A stretch of 64,000 nucleotides of DNA from Cyanophora paradoxa (GCA_004431415.1 QPMI01000651.1:1-64000); one strand, 5' to 3'. Positions 46,289 through 56,152 are shown, numbered from the stretch's first letter. Program-made: numbers and translations. Notes: generated by a model from the sequence alone, not told the origin.

Positions 46289-46313
46289 GTTATTTTGTCC
46301 TGTTACTTGTAAG

Positions 46314-46580
46314 ATGTGGCAATGGCTCCAACAATTGCTGGATATGTTTCATATACATGTGACCAGCAATTATAAGTGTAGCTGTTGTGATACTACTATT
46401 GACGTCAGCATTGGATCTTCCTCCCCAAGTGGATCCAGGAGTGGGTCTCCCTATGATGTGGTGCGCTCAACTGAGGGGCAAAGGGTAAGCTTGGAGAGCA
46501 TTGAAGAGGTGACAGGGGAGCAATTTGCTCAGGCTGTAAGCAGCGCTTGGAATGAGTACCAAGGAAACCGTCTACATTGA
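46314..46580 (+). CDS. small conserved protein with amphipathic N-terminus and CDT motif
   Basis: This 88-residue protein starts MWQWLQQLLDMFHIHVTSN, an amphipathic helix, followed by CSCCDTTIDV and a Ser/Gly-rich linker. It matches 19787-20020 in its first 30 residues. The tail (ESIEEVTGEQFAQAVSSAW) is helical. The function is unknown. The amphipathic N-terminus could contact membranes or another virion protein. Confidence 0.58.
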   Translation: MWQWLQQLLDMFHIHVTSNYKCSCCDTTIDVSIGSSSPSGSRSGSPYDVVRSTEGQRVSLESIEEVTGEQFAQAVSSAWNEYQGNRLH

Positions 46581-46585
46581 ACACA

Positions 46586-46822
46586 TTATCTGCCATCAGG
46601 GAAGGGGCTAATCTCATTTCCAAGCATGAGGAGATCGTTTGATATTTTTTGTAAAGCTGCTTTGATATGTGGAGACAGGGGGGCTATTCGATGACCAAGG
46701 TTGTACAGTTCTATAGAGACGCGATGTATGGAGTCACTCAATTCAGGGCTTGGAGACGTCAGCGCCAAATATGAGAGTTCAAAGGAGACCTCTACAAGGC
46801 GAGTATGGATGGGAGTTGTCAT
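46586..46822 (-). CDS. 78-aa protein, unknown
   Basis: A short minus-strand ORF starts MTTPIHTRLVEVSFELSYLA, mostly helical, and lies 5 bp tail-to-tail after the previous gene. No homologue is seen in element A and no motif is recognised. Tight packing at the end of the morphogenesis block is the main support, and it may be a chance ORF. Confidence 0.35.
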   Translation of the reverse strand: MTTPIHTRLVEVSFELSYLALTSPSPELSDSIHRVSIELYNLGHRIAPLSPHIKAALQKISNDLLMLGNEISPFPDGR

Positions 46823-46994
46823 AATAATCTACTTTTAGGTAGCATAAAAATGCGAAAGGGGCGGCTCTGCGTAGAGCTTGATGAGAGCTTCACAGGAAAA
46901 AAAAGAGCGCTCAAAACGGCCAATCTGGTGCCGAGATATTCGCGTTTGAAGTTCCTTAAGTGGCTCTAATTGAAAGTTTTAGAAACATTCTTAT

Positions 46995-47195
46995 AGAGCT
47001 CTATAAGGAAATAGCTGCGCAATCTCAGCGTTGCGCGGCCATACAAGGAGCAATCTCAGGCTTGCGCAGCCACACACTGAGCAATCTCCGGCTTGCGCGG
47101 CCATACAAGGAGCAATCTCAGCGTTGCGCGGCCATACAAGGAGCAATCTCAGGCTTGCGCAGCCACACACTGAGCAATCTCAGGCTTGCGCAGCC
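46995..47195. repeat. GCAATCTCAG/TTGCGC tandem repeats
   Basis: Units of about 27 bp built from GAGCAATCTCAG, a TTGCGC core and GGCCATACAAG or AGCCACACACT alternate about seven times. Two unit types alternate in a fixed pattern, and an ORF through the array encodes no plausible protein. Confidence 0.85.
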
Positions 47196-47198
47196 CGC

Positions 47199-47350
47199 GT
47201 GTATATGTATATGATATATATGAAAAAAAAAACAAGTTTTGGTAAAAACTACAGCGCCGTGATCGCCATGACGCGGCGAGTCCGGAAAGCTATGATATAT
47301 ATATATGTCATGCGACATTATGATATATCATATACATATATCATTATGGT
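47199..47350. repeat. 150-bp direct repeat, copy 1
   Basis: Nearly identical to 47697-47848. It includes ACAAGTTTTGGTAAAAACTA, CGCCGTGATCGCCATGACG and a palindromic TATATATATATGTCATG segment. The two copies bracket the 31-bp array. Confidence 0.9.
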
Positions 47351-47444
47351 ATATACAAGTCGCTCAAATTGAAGTCTTATAAGGTCTTATAAGAGTTGTC
47401 TTATAGAATTCTTTTCTAAAATCTTATATGGTCTTATAAGATTT

Positions 47445-47695
47445 AATGTGCGTACCGTAGCGCAGTACGCAAGCCACTTTGCGTACCGTAGCGCCGTACG
47501 CAGCCCACTGTGCGTACCGTAGCGCAGTACGCAGGCCACTGTGCGTACCGTGGCTCAGTACGCAAGCCACTGTGCGTACCGTAGCGCAGTACGCAAGCCA
47601 CTGTGCGTACCGTAGCGCAGTACGCAGGCCCCTGTGCGTACCGTAGCGCAGTACGCAGGCCCCTGTGCGTACCGTGGCTCAGTACGCGCGAACGT
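47445..47695. repeat. 31-bp tandem array with internal palindrome, about 8 copies
   Basis: The unit is GTGCGTACCGTAGCGCAGTA followed by CGCA(A/G)GCC(A/C)CT. GCGTAC and GTACGC form dyads within each unit. Eight units with few substitutions are present. Confidence 0.92.
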
Positions 47696-47696
47696 A

Positions 47697-47848
47697 CATA
47701 TGTATATGATATATATGAAAAAAAAAACAAGTTTTGGTAAAAACTATAGCGCCGTGATCGCCATGACGCGGCGAGTCCGGAAAGCTATGTTATATATATA
47801 TGTCATGTGACATCATAATATATCATATACATATATCATTATGGTATA
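47697..47848. repeat. 150-bp direct repeat, copy 2
   Basis: The partner of 47199-47350, differing at only a few positions (for example ACTATAGCG against ACTACAGCG). It ends in the same ATCATTATGGTATATACA stretch. Confidence 0.9.
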
Positions 47849-47946
47849 TACATTTGGTATATGCGAAACTGAAAATATTCGTAGCTCGTCACCAGATCAT
47901 CGTAGGGCTATGATATTGGGGTCTTTAAATATCTACGTTTTACGCT

Positions 47947-48270
47947 CTATTTAACGGGATAGGTTTCGCGACGCTGCTCCAGCTTTCTACGGAGTCGGTC
48001 GGCAACAAGTATGGGGACATGGTCTTTTTTGTACTCAATTTTGCGGTGCTGCTCACTCACAAAACCCAGATGATTGTATTGCTCCTGCTGTCTTTTTCTT
48101 TGTCTTCTTGACATTTGACTGAGAGTCAAGCCCATTGCTCTTAGCTTCATATCCAACAACATGTCATCATATTTGGCCATGGGTGGTAATTTGTCTCTCT
48201 TTTTCTTGAGATTATCTTCAATCTGCTTTCCCATCGCCTCATCTGTGATTGAAGTATTGAGATAGCTCAT
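47947..48270 (-). CDS. 107-aa basic protein, unknown
   Basis: This 107-residue ORF starts MSYLNTSITDEAMGKQ. It is highly charged and basic (KKKRDKLPP, RRQRKRQQEQY, RLRRKLEQRRE) and mostly helical, suggesting nucleic-acid binding. It lies downstream of D5 on the same strand, separated by two inverted-repeat elements. No homologue is recognised in element A and there is no known domain. The codon use and length make it a plausible real gene. Confidence 0.5.
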   Translation of the reverse strand: MSYLNTSITDEAMGKQIEDNLKKKRDKLPPMAKYDDMLLDMKLRAMGLTLSQMSRRQRKRQQEQYNHLGFVSEQHRKIEYKKDHVPILVADRLRRKLEQRRETYPVK

Positions 48271-48317
48271 ATCTACTGCTCACTATATAATAGGGGGATG
48301 TTCTTAAGTAGGGGGAG

Positions 48318-48455
48318 GAAAGGCAGGTAAGGCAGAAAAACCGCCTTATTTGAAAACTTTTTCCATTGGCCATTTTACGTTTTTCAAAAACGCAAAATCT
48401 CCATCCAGATATTTTTTTTCAAATAAGGCGCCTTACCTGCCTTACCTGCCTTACC
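48318..48455. repeat. inverted tandem-repeat hairpin, element B type I
   Basis: The arms are GGCAGGTAAGGC and the complementary CCTTACCTGCC (repeated), with an inner stem CGCCTTATTTGAAAA/TTTTCAAATAAGGCG. The AT-rich loop carries AAAACTTTTT and TTTTTCAAAAACG. It resembles the element A hairpins in architecture but not in arm sequence. Confidence 0.82.
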
Positions 48456-48497
48456 TTCTTCCAATAACTATACCAATTAATCATCCCCTCCCTCCAG

Positions 48498-48688
48498 AAA
48501 TAGAGGGTAGAGGGTAGAGGGTAGAGGGTAGAGGGTAGAGGGTCTGGGTAGACAGGGTAGAGGGTTGTTTGTAAACTTTCCTAGAAAAACCCCCTTTCAT
48601 GGGGAATTTTACAAACAACCCTCTACCCTGTCTACCCAGACCCTCTACCCTCTACCCTCTACCCTCTACCCTCTACCCTCTACCCACC
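48498..48688. repeat. inverted tandem-repeat hairpin, element B type II, copy 1
   Basis: The left arm has AGAGGGT repeated about five times, then CTGGGTAGACAGGGTAGAGG and GTTGTTTGTAAA. The right arm is its near-perfect complement with about six CCCTCTA units. Arms are about 70 bp and the loop about 30 bp. The D5 stop codon lies 10 bp to the right. Confidence 0.92.
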
Positions 48689-48697
48689 CTCATATGA

Positions 48698-51175
48698 TTA
48701 TTCACTATCACTTTCAATTCCACATTTTGACTTCAAGCCCACATAGTAAATGGAATTCACACCATTCCTTTTCACCTGTTTCTTAGGAATTCCATTAATC
48801 ACAGTCATAGCTGTTCCAAAGGCTGTTTGGCTCATTTCTTTATCCACTCTGGAATACTCTTTGAATAGATCAGCTGCCTTGATGACGTCACTGCTGCTGT
48901 GGGTGATTTCAAAGTTTGCCTGAAGCCATGTCAGCACTGGGTTGTTTTCAGTGATATATTCCTTGCTGGCCTCTTTGACAGATTCAGGCACTGGGATGAA
49001 GCCCATGGCGCTCACCTCAGTGGTGTATGTGTCAATGAGCAGCCTCATGAAAGCCTGAGCATATCTCTCATCATCTCTAATTCTGCCCATCAGGCTGGGG
49101 TCTGCCTTCTTTTGGCCTTGAATGGGATTCTCCTTGAACTGGTATTCAAAATGGGACACATGGAGGCGCCTTTGAATACCTCCATCTAACTTGGAGAGCT
49201 TTGGTATATCATTTGTCAGCAGGAAGGGGATGAATTGAGGGCTGAATGTAATGGGGTTAGCATGTAGTAAACGAGCAACAAGTTTCTCACCTCCAGTGAT
49301 CTCTTTGATTTTGCCCACCTGAAGCTTGTCACTGGCCTCAGGCTCATTGGAGAAGATGATCCTCACACCCTTCTTATCAGCCAGCTCAGGCACAGGGGCC
49401 CCAGACCTTGGTTTCCCACTGACCCAATAAGAGCTGTCAAGGGGCTGGGCATAATCACCCAGAGCCTTCAGAACCAACTCTTGGAGTGTAGATTTGCCAT
49501 TGGAGCCAGTGCCTGTCCAGATGTGGAAGCGCTGGTCTTTGTTGCCCTTCCCAGAGAGGGCACCTGCCAATGTCCTCACAAGGAATTTGCCAGTCTCTTG
49601 ATCTTTGAATGGCTCATACACGATTTTCTTGATTTCTTCCATGACATTCCCATCAATCATAGGGGCATATGGATAGCCACAAGTCCTACTGACATACTCA
49701 TCAGCTTTGGCTGGGCGAAAGACCTTATTTTGAAGGTCATAGACTCCATTGGTAAACCCAATCAGCTCCTTAGATTCATCCATACTGGCAGCTATTTCAG
49801 TGTCAGCAAAGTGAGCCTTGGCCTCTTTGATGATGGAATCTTTGAATCCACATTTCAGGAGCTGTTTGGAAATTTCAAGGCATTTCTTGGCATTCTCCTC
49901 ATACTTTGAGCTTTCATCTGGATCAGCAGCAGCTGAACGAGTGTTTTCCATTGCCTCCTTCAGAAAAAGCTTCATGACATCAGTGGAAAGCACTTTGCGC
50001 AGTGTATGGGGTTCCTTTTCAGCTCTCCACAGTCCAGTGAGCTTATTCCTGACAAACCAGATGTCTTTTTGATTGGCATCATAGCGGAATTGGTCTTTTT
50101 GTGTGTGGTACAGGACTTCAGCCACATTGTAATGACCCCCATTTGAAGCAATGGCATTTTTAATGGCCTGCTTGAGGTCTCCCTTATTGGTAAACAGCTG
50201 AATATATAGATCCAGATTATCAGCTTTGAGCCAATAGACAAGAGAAGCATATGCCAATGGCTTTACTGAGCTACCTTTTTGGAAGCTCTGCCAAGCCTTG
50301 TCACACGCCTCAGCCCTATACTTGCTGCTCTGTTGGCTGAATTTGTGCCAGATGGCCAGTACTTTGTCCTCAGGCATTTTCTTGTCTTTCATAGTGCTTG
50401 TCAGGGCCAAGCCAACATTAATCCAGTCAGCATAGCCATCAGCTCGTTTTTCACTGAGTCCCATCACAAGCTTTTCTAGCTCTTCAGTGGTGATGATTTC
50501 GCTGGAATAATCATTATTTTTGGGCAGCTGCTGGGCAGGCTCCTCCTTCTCTGGAAGAGTGAGCAGGGCCTCCTTGCCAGTGAGAAGCTGGACAAAGAAA
50601 TCAGTGTCCTCATGGGATGTTAGCTTGGTGAACACAGTGTTCCAGCATGGTTCCTCATAGGTGCTGCTCTTGTCAGCAAGAGCCTTCTCTTTACAGCACC
50701 CAAGGCACACAAGCGCCCTGTTGTTGTTGTAAACAGATGGATCATAGTCCTCATGAGGCTTGAGCCCAGCCCTCTCAAGGAAAACAGGGAAATCCCTGTA
50801 GATGCCATGAAGGGTGGTACATACCATGTGGGCACTCACTTTGTAGCATGGATCCTGTGTGTCTTTTTTTATCAGCAGCCTTGATCTGGTGGAGATGGCA
50901 ATGGTGCTGATGTGGACACCAAGTGCCTTGGCCAGCTTTTCAGCCTTGGAGTTAATTAGCCCAAGTCCCTCATCATCAACCTCATCAACAGGCAGAACCT
51001 GTTCGAAATCAATGTAGAGCTTGGTGAATTTATGGCCACTCAAGTACTCAGCCATGTGCTTGTTGCCTGAGGCAATCAATTTGAGTGCCTCAGTGACCCT
51101 GATGGTCACAGTGCTGGCTTCGCGACTGCCAATGATGCTTGTTAGGAAGGTGCCAATGATGCTGGTGGATGCCAT
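48698..51175 (-). CDS. D5-type primase-helicase with herpes/NCLDV-type primase half
   Basis: The protein has 825 residues. The N-terminal domain differs from element A: KLYIDFEQV, then YKVSAHMV and DPSVYNNNRALVCLGCCK fit the primase motifs of the herpesvirus/NCLDV D5 clade. A PriCT-2-like segment follows (ADGYADWINVGLAL, then KYRAEACDKAW). The D5_N linker (HYNVAEVLYH, GFTNGVYDL) leads to the SF3 helicase, with Walker A GSNGKS near residue 555, IIFSNEPEASD and LLTNDIP. It is opposite in strand to PolB, unlike element A. Intact. Role: fork priming and unwinding. Confidence 0.92.
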   Translation of the reverse strand: MASTSIIGTFLTSIIGSREASTVTIRVTEALKLIASGNKHMAEYLSGHKFTKLYIDFEQVLPVDEVDDEGLGLINSKAEKLAKALGVHISTIAISTRSRLLIKKDTQDPCYKVSAHMVCTTLHGIYRDFPVFLERAGLKPHEDYDPSVYNNNRALVCLGCCKEKALADKSSTYEEPCWNTVFTKLTSHEDTDFFVQLLTGKEALLTLPEKEEPAQQLPKNNDYSSEIITTEELEKLVMGLSEKRADGYADWINVGLALTSTMKDKKMPEDKVLAIWHKFSQQSSKYRAEACDKAWQSFQKGSSVKPLAYASLVYWLKADNLDLYIQLFTNKGDLKQAIKNAIASNGGHYNVAEVLYHTQKDQFRYDANQKDIWFVRNKLTGLWRAEKEPHTLRKVLSTDVMKLFLKEAMENTRSAAADPDESSKYEENAKKCLEISKQLLKCGFKDSIIKEAKAHFADTEIAASMDESKELIGFTNGVYDLQNKVFRPAKADEYVSRTCGYPYAPMIDGNVMEEIKKIVYEPFKDQETGKFLVRTLAGALSGKGNKDQRFHIWTGTGSNGKSTLQELVLKALGDYAQPLDSSYWVSGKPRSGAPVPELADKKGVRIIFSNEPEASDKLQVGKIKEITGGEKLVARLLHANPITFSPQFIPFLLTNDIPKLSKLDGGIQRRLHVSHFEYQFKENPIQGQKKADPSLMGRIRDDERYAQAFMRLLIDTYTTEVSAMGFIPVPESVKEASKEYITENNPVLTWLQANFEITHSSSDVIKAADLFKEYSRVDKEMSQTAFGTAMTVINGIPKKQVKRNGVNSIYYVGLKSKCGIESDSE

Positions 51176-51289
51176 TCTACTATAGGGTGAGATAATTATT
51201 TCAGTGAACTATACCCTTAAGTACTTTTCGAAAAAAGGAGTAGCTCAAATCAATTTTTCGGACCCCCCTCCCCCCTGCCCCCTGCCCCC

Positions 51290-51481
51290 TCACACATAGG
51301 GATCCCGCTTTCTCGGCCGCCCCCTCCTGTCTGGGGTCGCCTCCTCAAACAGATACCTGATACACAGGAGAGCCCCAGCCTTGTATGTGCTGACCCTCAC
51401 GTATTTTTTGTGGAGCTCGCGAAACTCTGGATCGTTTTGGATCCTGCGCTTGATGTACCTCATTTGCTTGGTGTACGCCAT
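51290..51481 (-). CDS. small AT-hook protein, third family member
   Basis: The start MAYTKQMRYIKRRIQNDPEF at 51481 is preferred to the longer frame. The QNDPEFRELHKKY block resembles QDEEFRELYRKK at 19358 and REDPEYREFKKQ at 46058, and the C-terminus ends with the AT-hook RRGRPRKRDPYV. It is divergent from PolB with about 150 bp between the starts, so it could regulate the replication genes. 63 residues. Confidence 0.6.
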   Translation of the reverse strand: MAYTKQMRYIKRRIQNDPEFRELHKKYVRVSTYKAGALLCIRYLFEEATPDRRGRPRKRDPYV

Positions 51482-51629
51482 TGCTTGATGTGTTCCCCTT
51501 ATAGTATAGTTGAGATTTCTTTTTAAATAGGGATCGCGGGGTTTATTCTCATTGAGCACTGCGAATTGTCCACAATATAAACATTTAAAGATTATTTTCG
51601 TACCTAGATATAAGTACAACCCCCCAACC

Positions 51630-54600
51630 ATGCCCCGCCCCAGCCACTACCAAATTAAGGAGCTCCAGGACAAGATTCTCGGGAATCTGGCCTTCCTCCT
51701 TGCGAACCACTCCATCAGTGAAAGCGAATATGAATCATACATAAGCCAAACCAACAAGAAGCTCAAGGGGCTTCAAGCTCTCAATCGAGAGCTATTAGGG
51801 AAAATCGAGACCCTTGATGAGACTGATCGCCTTGGCCAAATCCAAGTCGAACAAACTACCACAACTCAAGTCAGAGGAGATGAATACACTACCTTAATAA
51901 ATGAGCATCGCGCTCTGAATAATAAATACATCGATTTCACAATCAGAGCTCAGCACCAGATCCTGACCACTCAAGAGTTTATAGACACCTACTCTGAGGA
52001 ACTCCACACAAGGCTCCAAGATGCCATCAATTCACAAATGTCGATTAAAACTCGCTTTACATTTGTCTGTCGCTTTTCTAAGGCCAATAATTCGAGAGAT
52101 TTTATTACCAAGCACATTTACAGCACCTATGCTATCATGACAAGATCTCGAATCCTCACAAAAGAGACAGCTAAACTTGCCAAGGAATGCCAGTCGCAAA
52201 TTAATGTCACAGATAGCTACAGATTAGATAGCATCCAAGCCCTCAGGGTCATTGTTCTCTCCTTTAAGCCAATCTCAGGAGGAGCATTTATTCCATTGCC
52301 TGAGTGGCTGAAGAATAAACGCGCCATTGTCAATGTTAATAACAAGGACAATAGGTGCTTTGAATACTCCATCCTGAGCTATATTCACAAGGACGAAGTA
52401 AATAGCCACAAGCGCAATGAGACTTCCCAATACAGGAGGTGGTTCAAAAAAGAACTAAATTTCGAGGGCATTGAGTTTCCTGTGAAGGCGGATGCTGATA
52501 CTATTGATCTCTTTGAAAATCTCAATCCAGCAATCTCTGTTAATATTTACGACCCCTCTAACTCTACAGAAGAAATTAATCTACTCCACAACAGCTCCTC
52601 AAGGAACAGGAAACACCAAGTGGATCTGCTGCTAATTACAGACGAAAATGGTAACAGTCATTATACCACAATATTCAGCATGTCCAGAGTCTTAGCTAAA
52701 AATGATAAGCAGCGACTCCATTTCTGTAAAACCTGTTCCAACCACTTCAAGACTGAGGAGAAGCTTCAATCCCACATTCAAAGCAAACGTTGTGTGGATT
52801 GGAAGACAAGTGCTGGAGAGACCCCAAAACAACCCACATTCATTGAATTTGGTCTTAAACATCTCTCAAAGACTGTATTCCTCCCCGTGATTGCCTATTG
52901 CTATTTCGATTATGAAACAGATATTTCTGGTATGTTCAAGATCAAATCAATCTCACTGACAGCTCTTCATAATAATAGAGTAGTACTCACTAAAACCCAC
53001 TCCAACATCTTTGAGCTCCTGAGTACCCTCGACAGCACAGCCCCAGAGCTATTCAAAGCCCTATTTACCAACATCCCAATGTCACTGACCAAAGAGCAGA
53101 AACGTACCCATTACCTTGCTAAAACCTGCTACATCTGTGAGGGTACGTTTTCCCAAGACAACTATAAAGTGAGGGATCATGACCATCAAACAGGCGATTT
53201 TGTAGGCTCAGCCTGTCGCAAATGTAATCTCCACAGACGCACCAGCAATCTCACCAAGATTCCCATAGTGACCAATGATCTGTCCCTATCTGGAACGCAG
53301 ATATTCAAGGCAGTCGCCTTAAATCCCGAAAAAAGGGTGGAAGTCCTCGCAAAATCGTTTGACAACTACATGTCGATCACTTGGGGTTGCTTTAAATTCA
53401 TTGACATCAAAAACTTTATTGATTATGGCGTCCAGAACGTGGAAGGATTAATGGAAAAGTTCCAGCTTTTCCGCCAGAAATCACACAAAACTTTTGGGAT
53501 GGATGCTGCCCACTATGTCTCAAGTCCAGGGCTTTCGTGGGACAGCATGCTATCTATTACCAAGCCTAAAATCGAGCTTCTTTCCAACCTTGATATGTAC
53601 AACATGGTTGAAGGCATGATCAGGGGAGGCCTTTCGATTATGAATCATAAATATGCCAAAAAGGAAAGGGACAGCCACATTATATATTTGGATGCCAATA
53701 ACCTATATGGATATGCCCTATCCCAAAAGCTACCCCTCTCGAATTTCCAATGGCACCCAGAACCCTCAAATTACGACCTGTCATCAGCAGAGGGGGCCAT
53801 CTTAGAAGTTGACATCCATTATCCCCAGCACCTCCATCAACTCCACAAAGAACTGCCTCTTGTTATCAAGAGAGCAGAGGATGGACTACAAGCAGCCTGC
53901 GAAGACATTTGTAATTATGTGGTGTCGAAACCTTTGCTCCAATTCATGGTAGCGCAAGGCTTAAAGGTCACCAAAATCCACAGGGTGCTAACATTTACTC
54001 AGGCTGCCTTTATGAAGCCTTACGTCGAATCCAATGCCCAAAACCGCAAAGCAGCCCCTTCCAAACCCGAAAAGGACTTCTTTAAGATCATGAACAATAG
54101 CCTTTTTGGCAAAACCATTGAGAAAGTGAGAGGAAGGTCTAATGTCAAGATTGCCACCAACGAAAAGCAATTTATGAAATACGCCAGATCGCCCCTACTC
54201 AAAGCAGAAACAAGACTAAGCGATTCAGCAGTAGCCTTCGAAATGCTACAGAAAAATGTCAAGTTAGATAAGCCCATAGCAATTGGGGCAGTTGTTTTAG
54301 ATCTTGCCAAGCTGCGGCTATTTGATTATTATTATAACACCATCAAGCGGAAATGGCCAGACTGTAAACTGCTTTTTACTGATACAGATTCGCTTTGCCT
54401 TCAAATAAATTCGAAAACTATAGCAAAAGACCTACAAGACATTGACACCCACCCCACAGAGCTTGGCAAGTTCAAAGATGAGTTTGAGGGCAGAACCATT
54501 ATTGAATATGCTGGGGTAAGGCCGAAATGCTACAGCATTAAAACAGATGATGAGGAAATAAAAAAGCTGGCAGGTGTTTGTAAGGAGACCATTCAAACAG

Positions 54601-54725
54601 ATCTGTCTTTCCAAGATTATAAAGACCATGTGCTCCACCAAAAACCCAAGCAAATCGAAATGACTGTCCAAAAGAAGCTTGAAAATGAGACCTTCAATGT
54701 GAAGATGTCAAAGATTGCTTTCTAA
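51630..54725 (+). CDS. polB: protein-primed-type family B DNA polymerase
   Basis: The start MPRPSHYQIKELQ at 51630 matches the element A start; the longer frame upstream is not conserved. The protein has 1031 residues. C2H2-like finger HFCKTCSNHF (about residue 365), endonuclease-VII-like zinc motif CYIC then VRDHDHQTGDFVGSACRKCN (about 513), motif A DANNLYG (about 687), motif B MNNSLFGK (about 821) and motif C TDTDSL (about 917) are present. The Exo I-like YFDYET is kept. Exo II and Exo III were not recognised. It is 11 bp upstream of the integrase. Confidence 0.95.
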   Translation: MPRPSHYQIKELQDKILGNLAFLLANHSISESEYESYISQTNKKLKGLQALNRELLGKIETLDETDRLGQIQVEQTTTTQVRGDEYTTLINEHRALNNKYIDFTIRAQHQILTTQEFIDTYSEELHTRLQDAINSQMSIKTRFTFVCRFSKANNSRDFITKHIYSTYAIMTRSRILTKETAKLAKECQSQINVTDSYRLDSIQALRVIVLSFKPISGGAFIPLPEWLKNKRAIVNVNNKDNRCFEYSILSYIHKDEVNSHKRNETSQYRRWFKKELNFEGIEFPVKADADTIDLFENLNPAISVNIYDPSNSTEEINLLHNSSSRNRKHQVDLLLITDENGNSHYTTIFSMSRVLAKNDKQRLHFCKTCSNHFKTEEKLQSHIQSKRCVDWKTSAGETPKQPTFIEFGLKHLSKTVFLPVIAYCYFDYETDISGMFKIKSISLTALHNNRVVLTKTHSNIFELLSTLDSTAPELFKALFTNIPMSLTKEQKRTHYLAKTCYICEGTFSQDNYKVRDHDHQTGDFVGSACRKCNLHRRTSNLTKIPIVTNDLSLSGTQIFKAVALNPEKRVEVLAKSFDNYMSITWGCFKFIDIKNFIDYGVQNVEGLMEKFQLFRQKSHKTFGMDAAHYVSSPGLSWDSMLSITKPKIELLSNLDMYNMVEGMIRGGLSIMNHKYAKKERDSHIIYLDANNLYGYALSQKLPLSNFQWHPEPSNYDLSSAEGAILEVDIHYPQHLHQLHKELPLVIKRAEDGLQAACEDICNYVVSKPLLQFMVAQGLKVTKIHRVLTFTQAAFMKPYVESNAQNRKAAPSKPEKDFFKIMNNSLFGKTIEKVRGRSNVKIATNEKQFMKYARSPLLKAETRLSDSAVAFEMLQKNVKLDKPIAIGAVVLDLAKLRLFDYYYNTIKRKWPDCKLLFTDTDSLCLQINSKTIAKDLQDIDTHPTELGKFKDEFEGRTIIEYAGVRPKCYSIKTDDEEIKKLAGVCKETIQTDLSFQDYKDHVLHQKPKQIEMTVQKKLENETFNVKMSKIAF

Positions 54726-54736
54726 TCCCAATATAG

Positions 54737-56105
54737 ATGTCATCAAAGATCACACGCAGACAAACAGAGTACGATGTGAGTATATTGCCAATCCCAATCC
54801 CTCAAGAGGAGAGAGGGGGTCGCATTCAGAAAAAGAGTGACCTCAAAGCTTTAGTTCCTGTGGATATCCCAACTGCCATTGCTGTGCCCCACTTGGATCC
54901 CTTAGCAAGGACATTCTATGACACCAAGGTAGGATTTAAAGGCCTTGCTTCATTGGCCAAAGAGCTTCCAGATGTGCCAAGAAAGACAATCCGTAGATTC
55001 TATGACGCCCAAGAAATCAACCAAATAAATAAACCCCTCCCATCTGCCAAGAAGACTGCCTATATCCCAATAAGACAGCCACTCGACTGCTATGCCATAG
55101 ACCTAATCTTTTATCCCTCATATAGCAAACAGAATCAAGGCTATAACACATTCCTCACAGCTGTAGAAAATACCACAAGGCTCGGCTTTATTATTCCAAT
55201 GAGGGGAAAGACAGCAGAAAGCACATTGAACGCATTTAAGGAGCTTGAGCAACAAGTTCCACGTCCAATAATCAAGATACAAAGTGATGCTGGGAGCGAA
55301 TTCCTGAACAAGGTATTTAAAGACCATTTAGAAACCCAGATGATTGAGCACCAAGTTTCGCAGGTTGGAGATCACAATAGCCAAGGCCGAATAGAGGCCT
55401 TTAATCGCACAATAAAGAAGCTAATTAACTCGTATTGTATAGCGAATAATACTGTAAACTTTTTCGACAAGCTCCAAGATTTTGCCTACAACTACAATAA
55501 TACCATCCACTCAGCAACGGGGATGAAACCAGCAGAGACCACAGAGGTACATGTTCCCCTCATACTCGCAAAAGAAAACGAGAAATTCATGAAGTCAATT
55601 GAATATCTAAAGGACTATCCAACGGGAACCCACGTGAGAACTAAAATAGAGAAGGGTCCATTCGCCAAGCAGGGCAATAATTGGAGCCGCGAAATATTTA
55701 CAATAGAAGGAGTGGAGGGGTTCAAGTTTAGATTGAGGGACATTGCCGGAAAAATGATTGATCGACTTTATGCCCACTACGAATTACAGAAAGTGGAAGC
55801 CGTGGAGTTTCTGGAAGCCCCATCAATAAATGTCATTGAAGAGGCAAAGAAAGAGGCCAGAACAGAGCGACTGTTGGCCAGAGAGGGATTGAGAGGGCTC
55901 CAAATGTGCCGGATAAACCTTTATTGGAGGACAGAGCAGGGAAGAAGAAGAAACAAGGGAGAGAGTTGGAAAGATTGAGGGTGGCAGGGACAGAGAGATT
56001 AGCAGGGGAGCAGAGGCAGTAAGGTGGTATAGAGATTTCTCAAATTCAAAGGAGACCTATGAAGCTCCAGCAATTTCCACGAGATCAAGGAGGAGGGCAG
56101 GATGA
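54737..56105 (+). pseudogene. retrovirus-type DDE integrase, C-terminal frameshifts
   Basis: The first frame gives 413 residues (54737-55978) with an intact DDE triad: D in YAIDLIFY (about 119), D in QSDAGSEF (about 182) and E in GRIEAFNR (about 218). An SH3-like stretch KIEKGPFAKQGNNWSR follows. Similarity to element A continues beyond in a second frame from about 55885 and in a third from about 56015, ending with RWYRDFSNSKETYEAP before a stop at 56103. So two one-base changes separate the basic tail from the catalytic core. The enzyme may still work if the tail is dispensable. Confidence 0.88.
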
Positions 56106-56152
56106 CACATCTGTTCCACATTATTGTTTTTTCTTAGCTATTGGTATTCAAA

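Larger units (their letters stand above)
46823..47946. other. repeat-rich intergenic region of element B
   Basis: No convincing gene is present. In order it contains GCAATCTCAG-type repeats (46990-47195), a copy of a 150-bp direct repeat, AT-rich TATATA palindromes, a 31-bp tandem array (47445-47695), and the second copy of the 150-bp repeat. It separates the rightward morphogenesis genes from the leftward D5 block. Its position suggests an origin or regulatory centre comparable to 10047-11078 in element A. Confidence 0.6.

Noticed and set aside
47445-47695. CRISPR array (regular 31-bp units)
   Set aside because: The units are contiguous with no unique spacers, no cas genes exist and the DNA is eukaryotic.
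51482-51631. N-terminal extension of the AT-hook ORF and of PolB into each other's upstream region
   Set aside because: Both extensions lack similarity to element A, and the ATGs at 51481 and 51630 align with the homologues.
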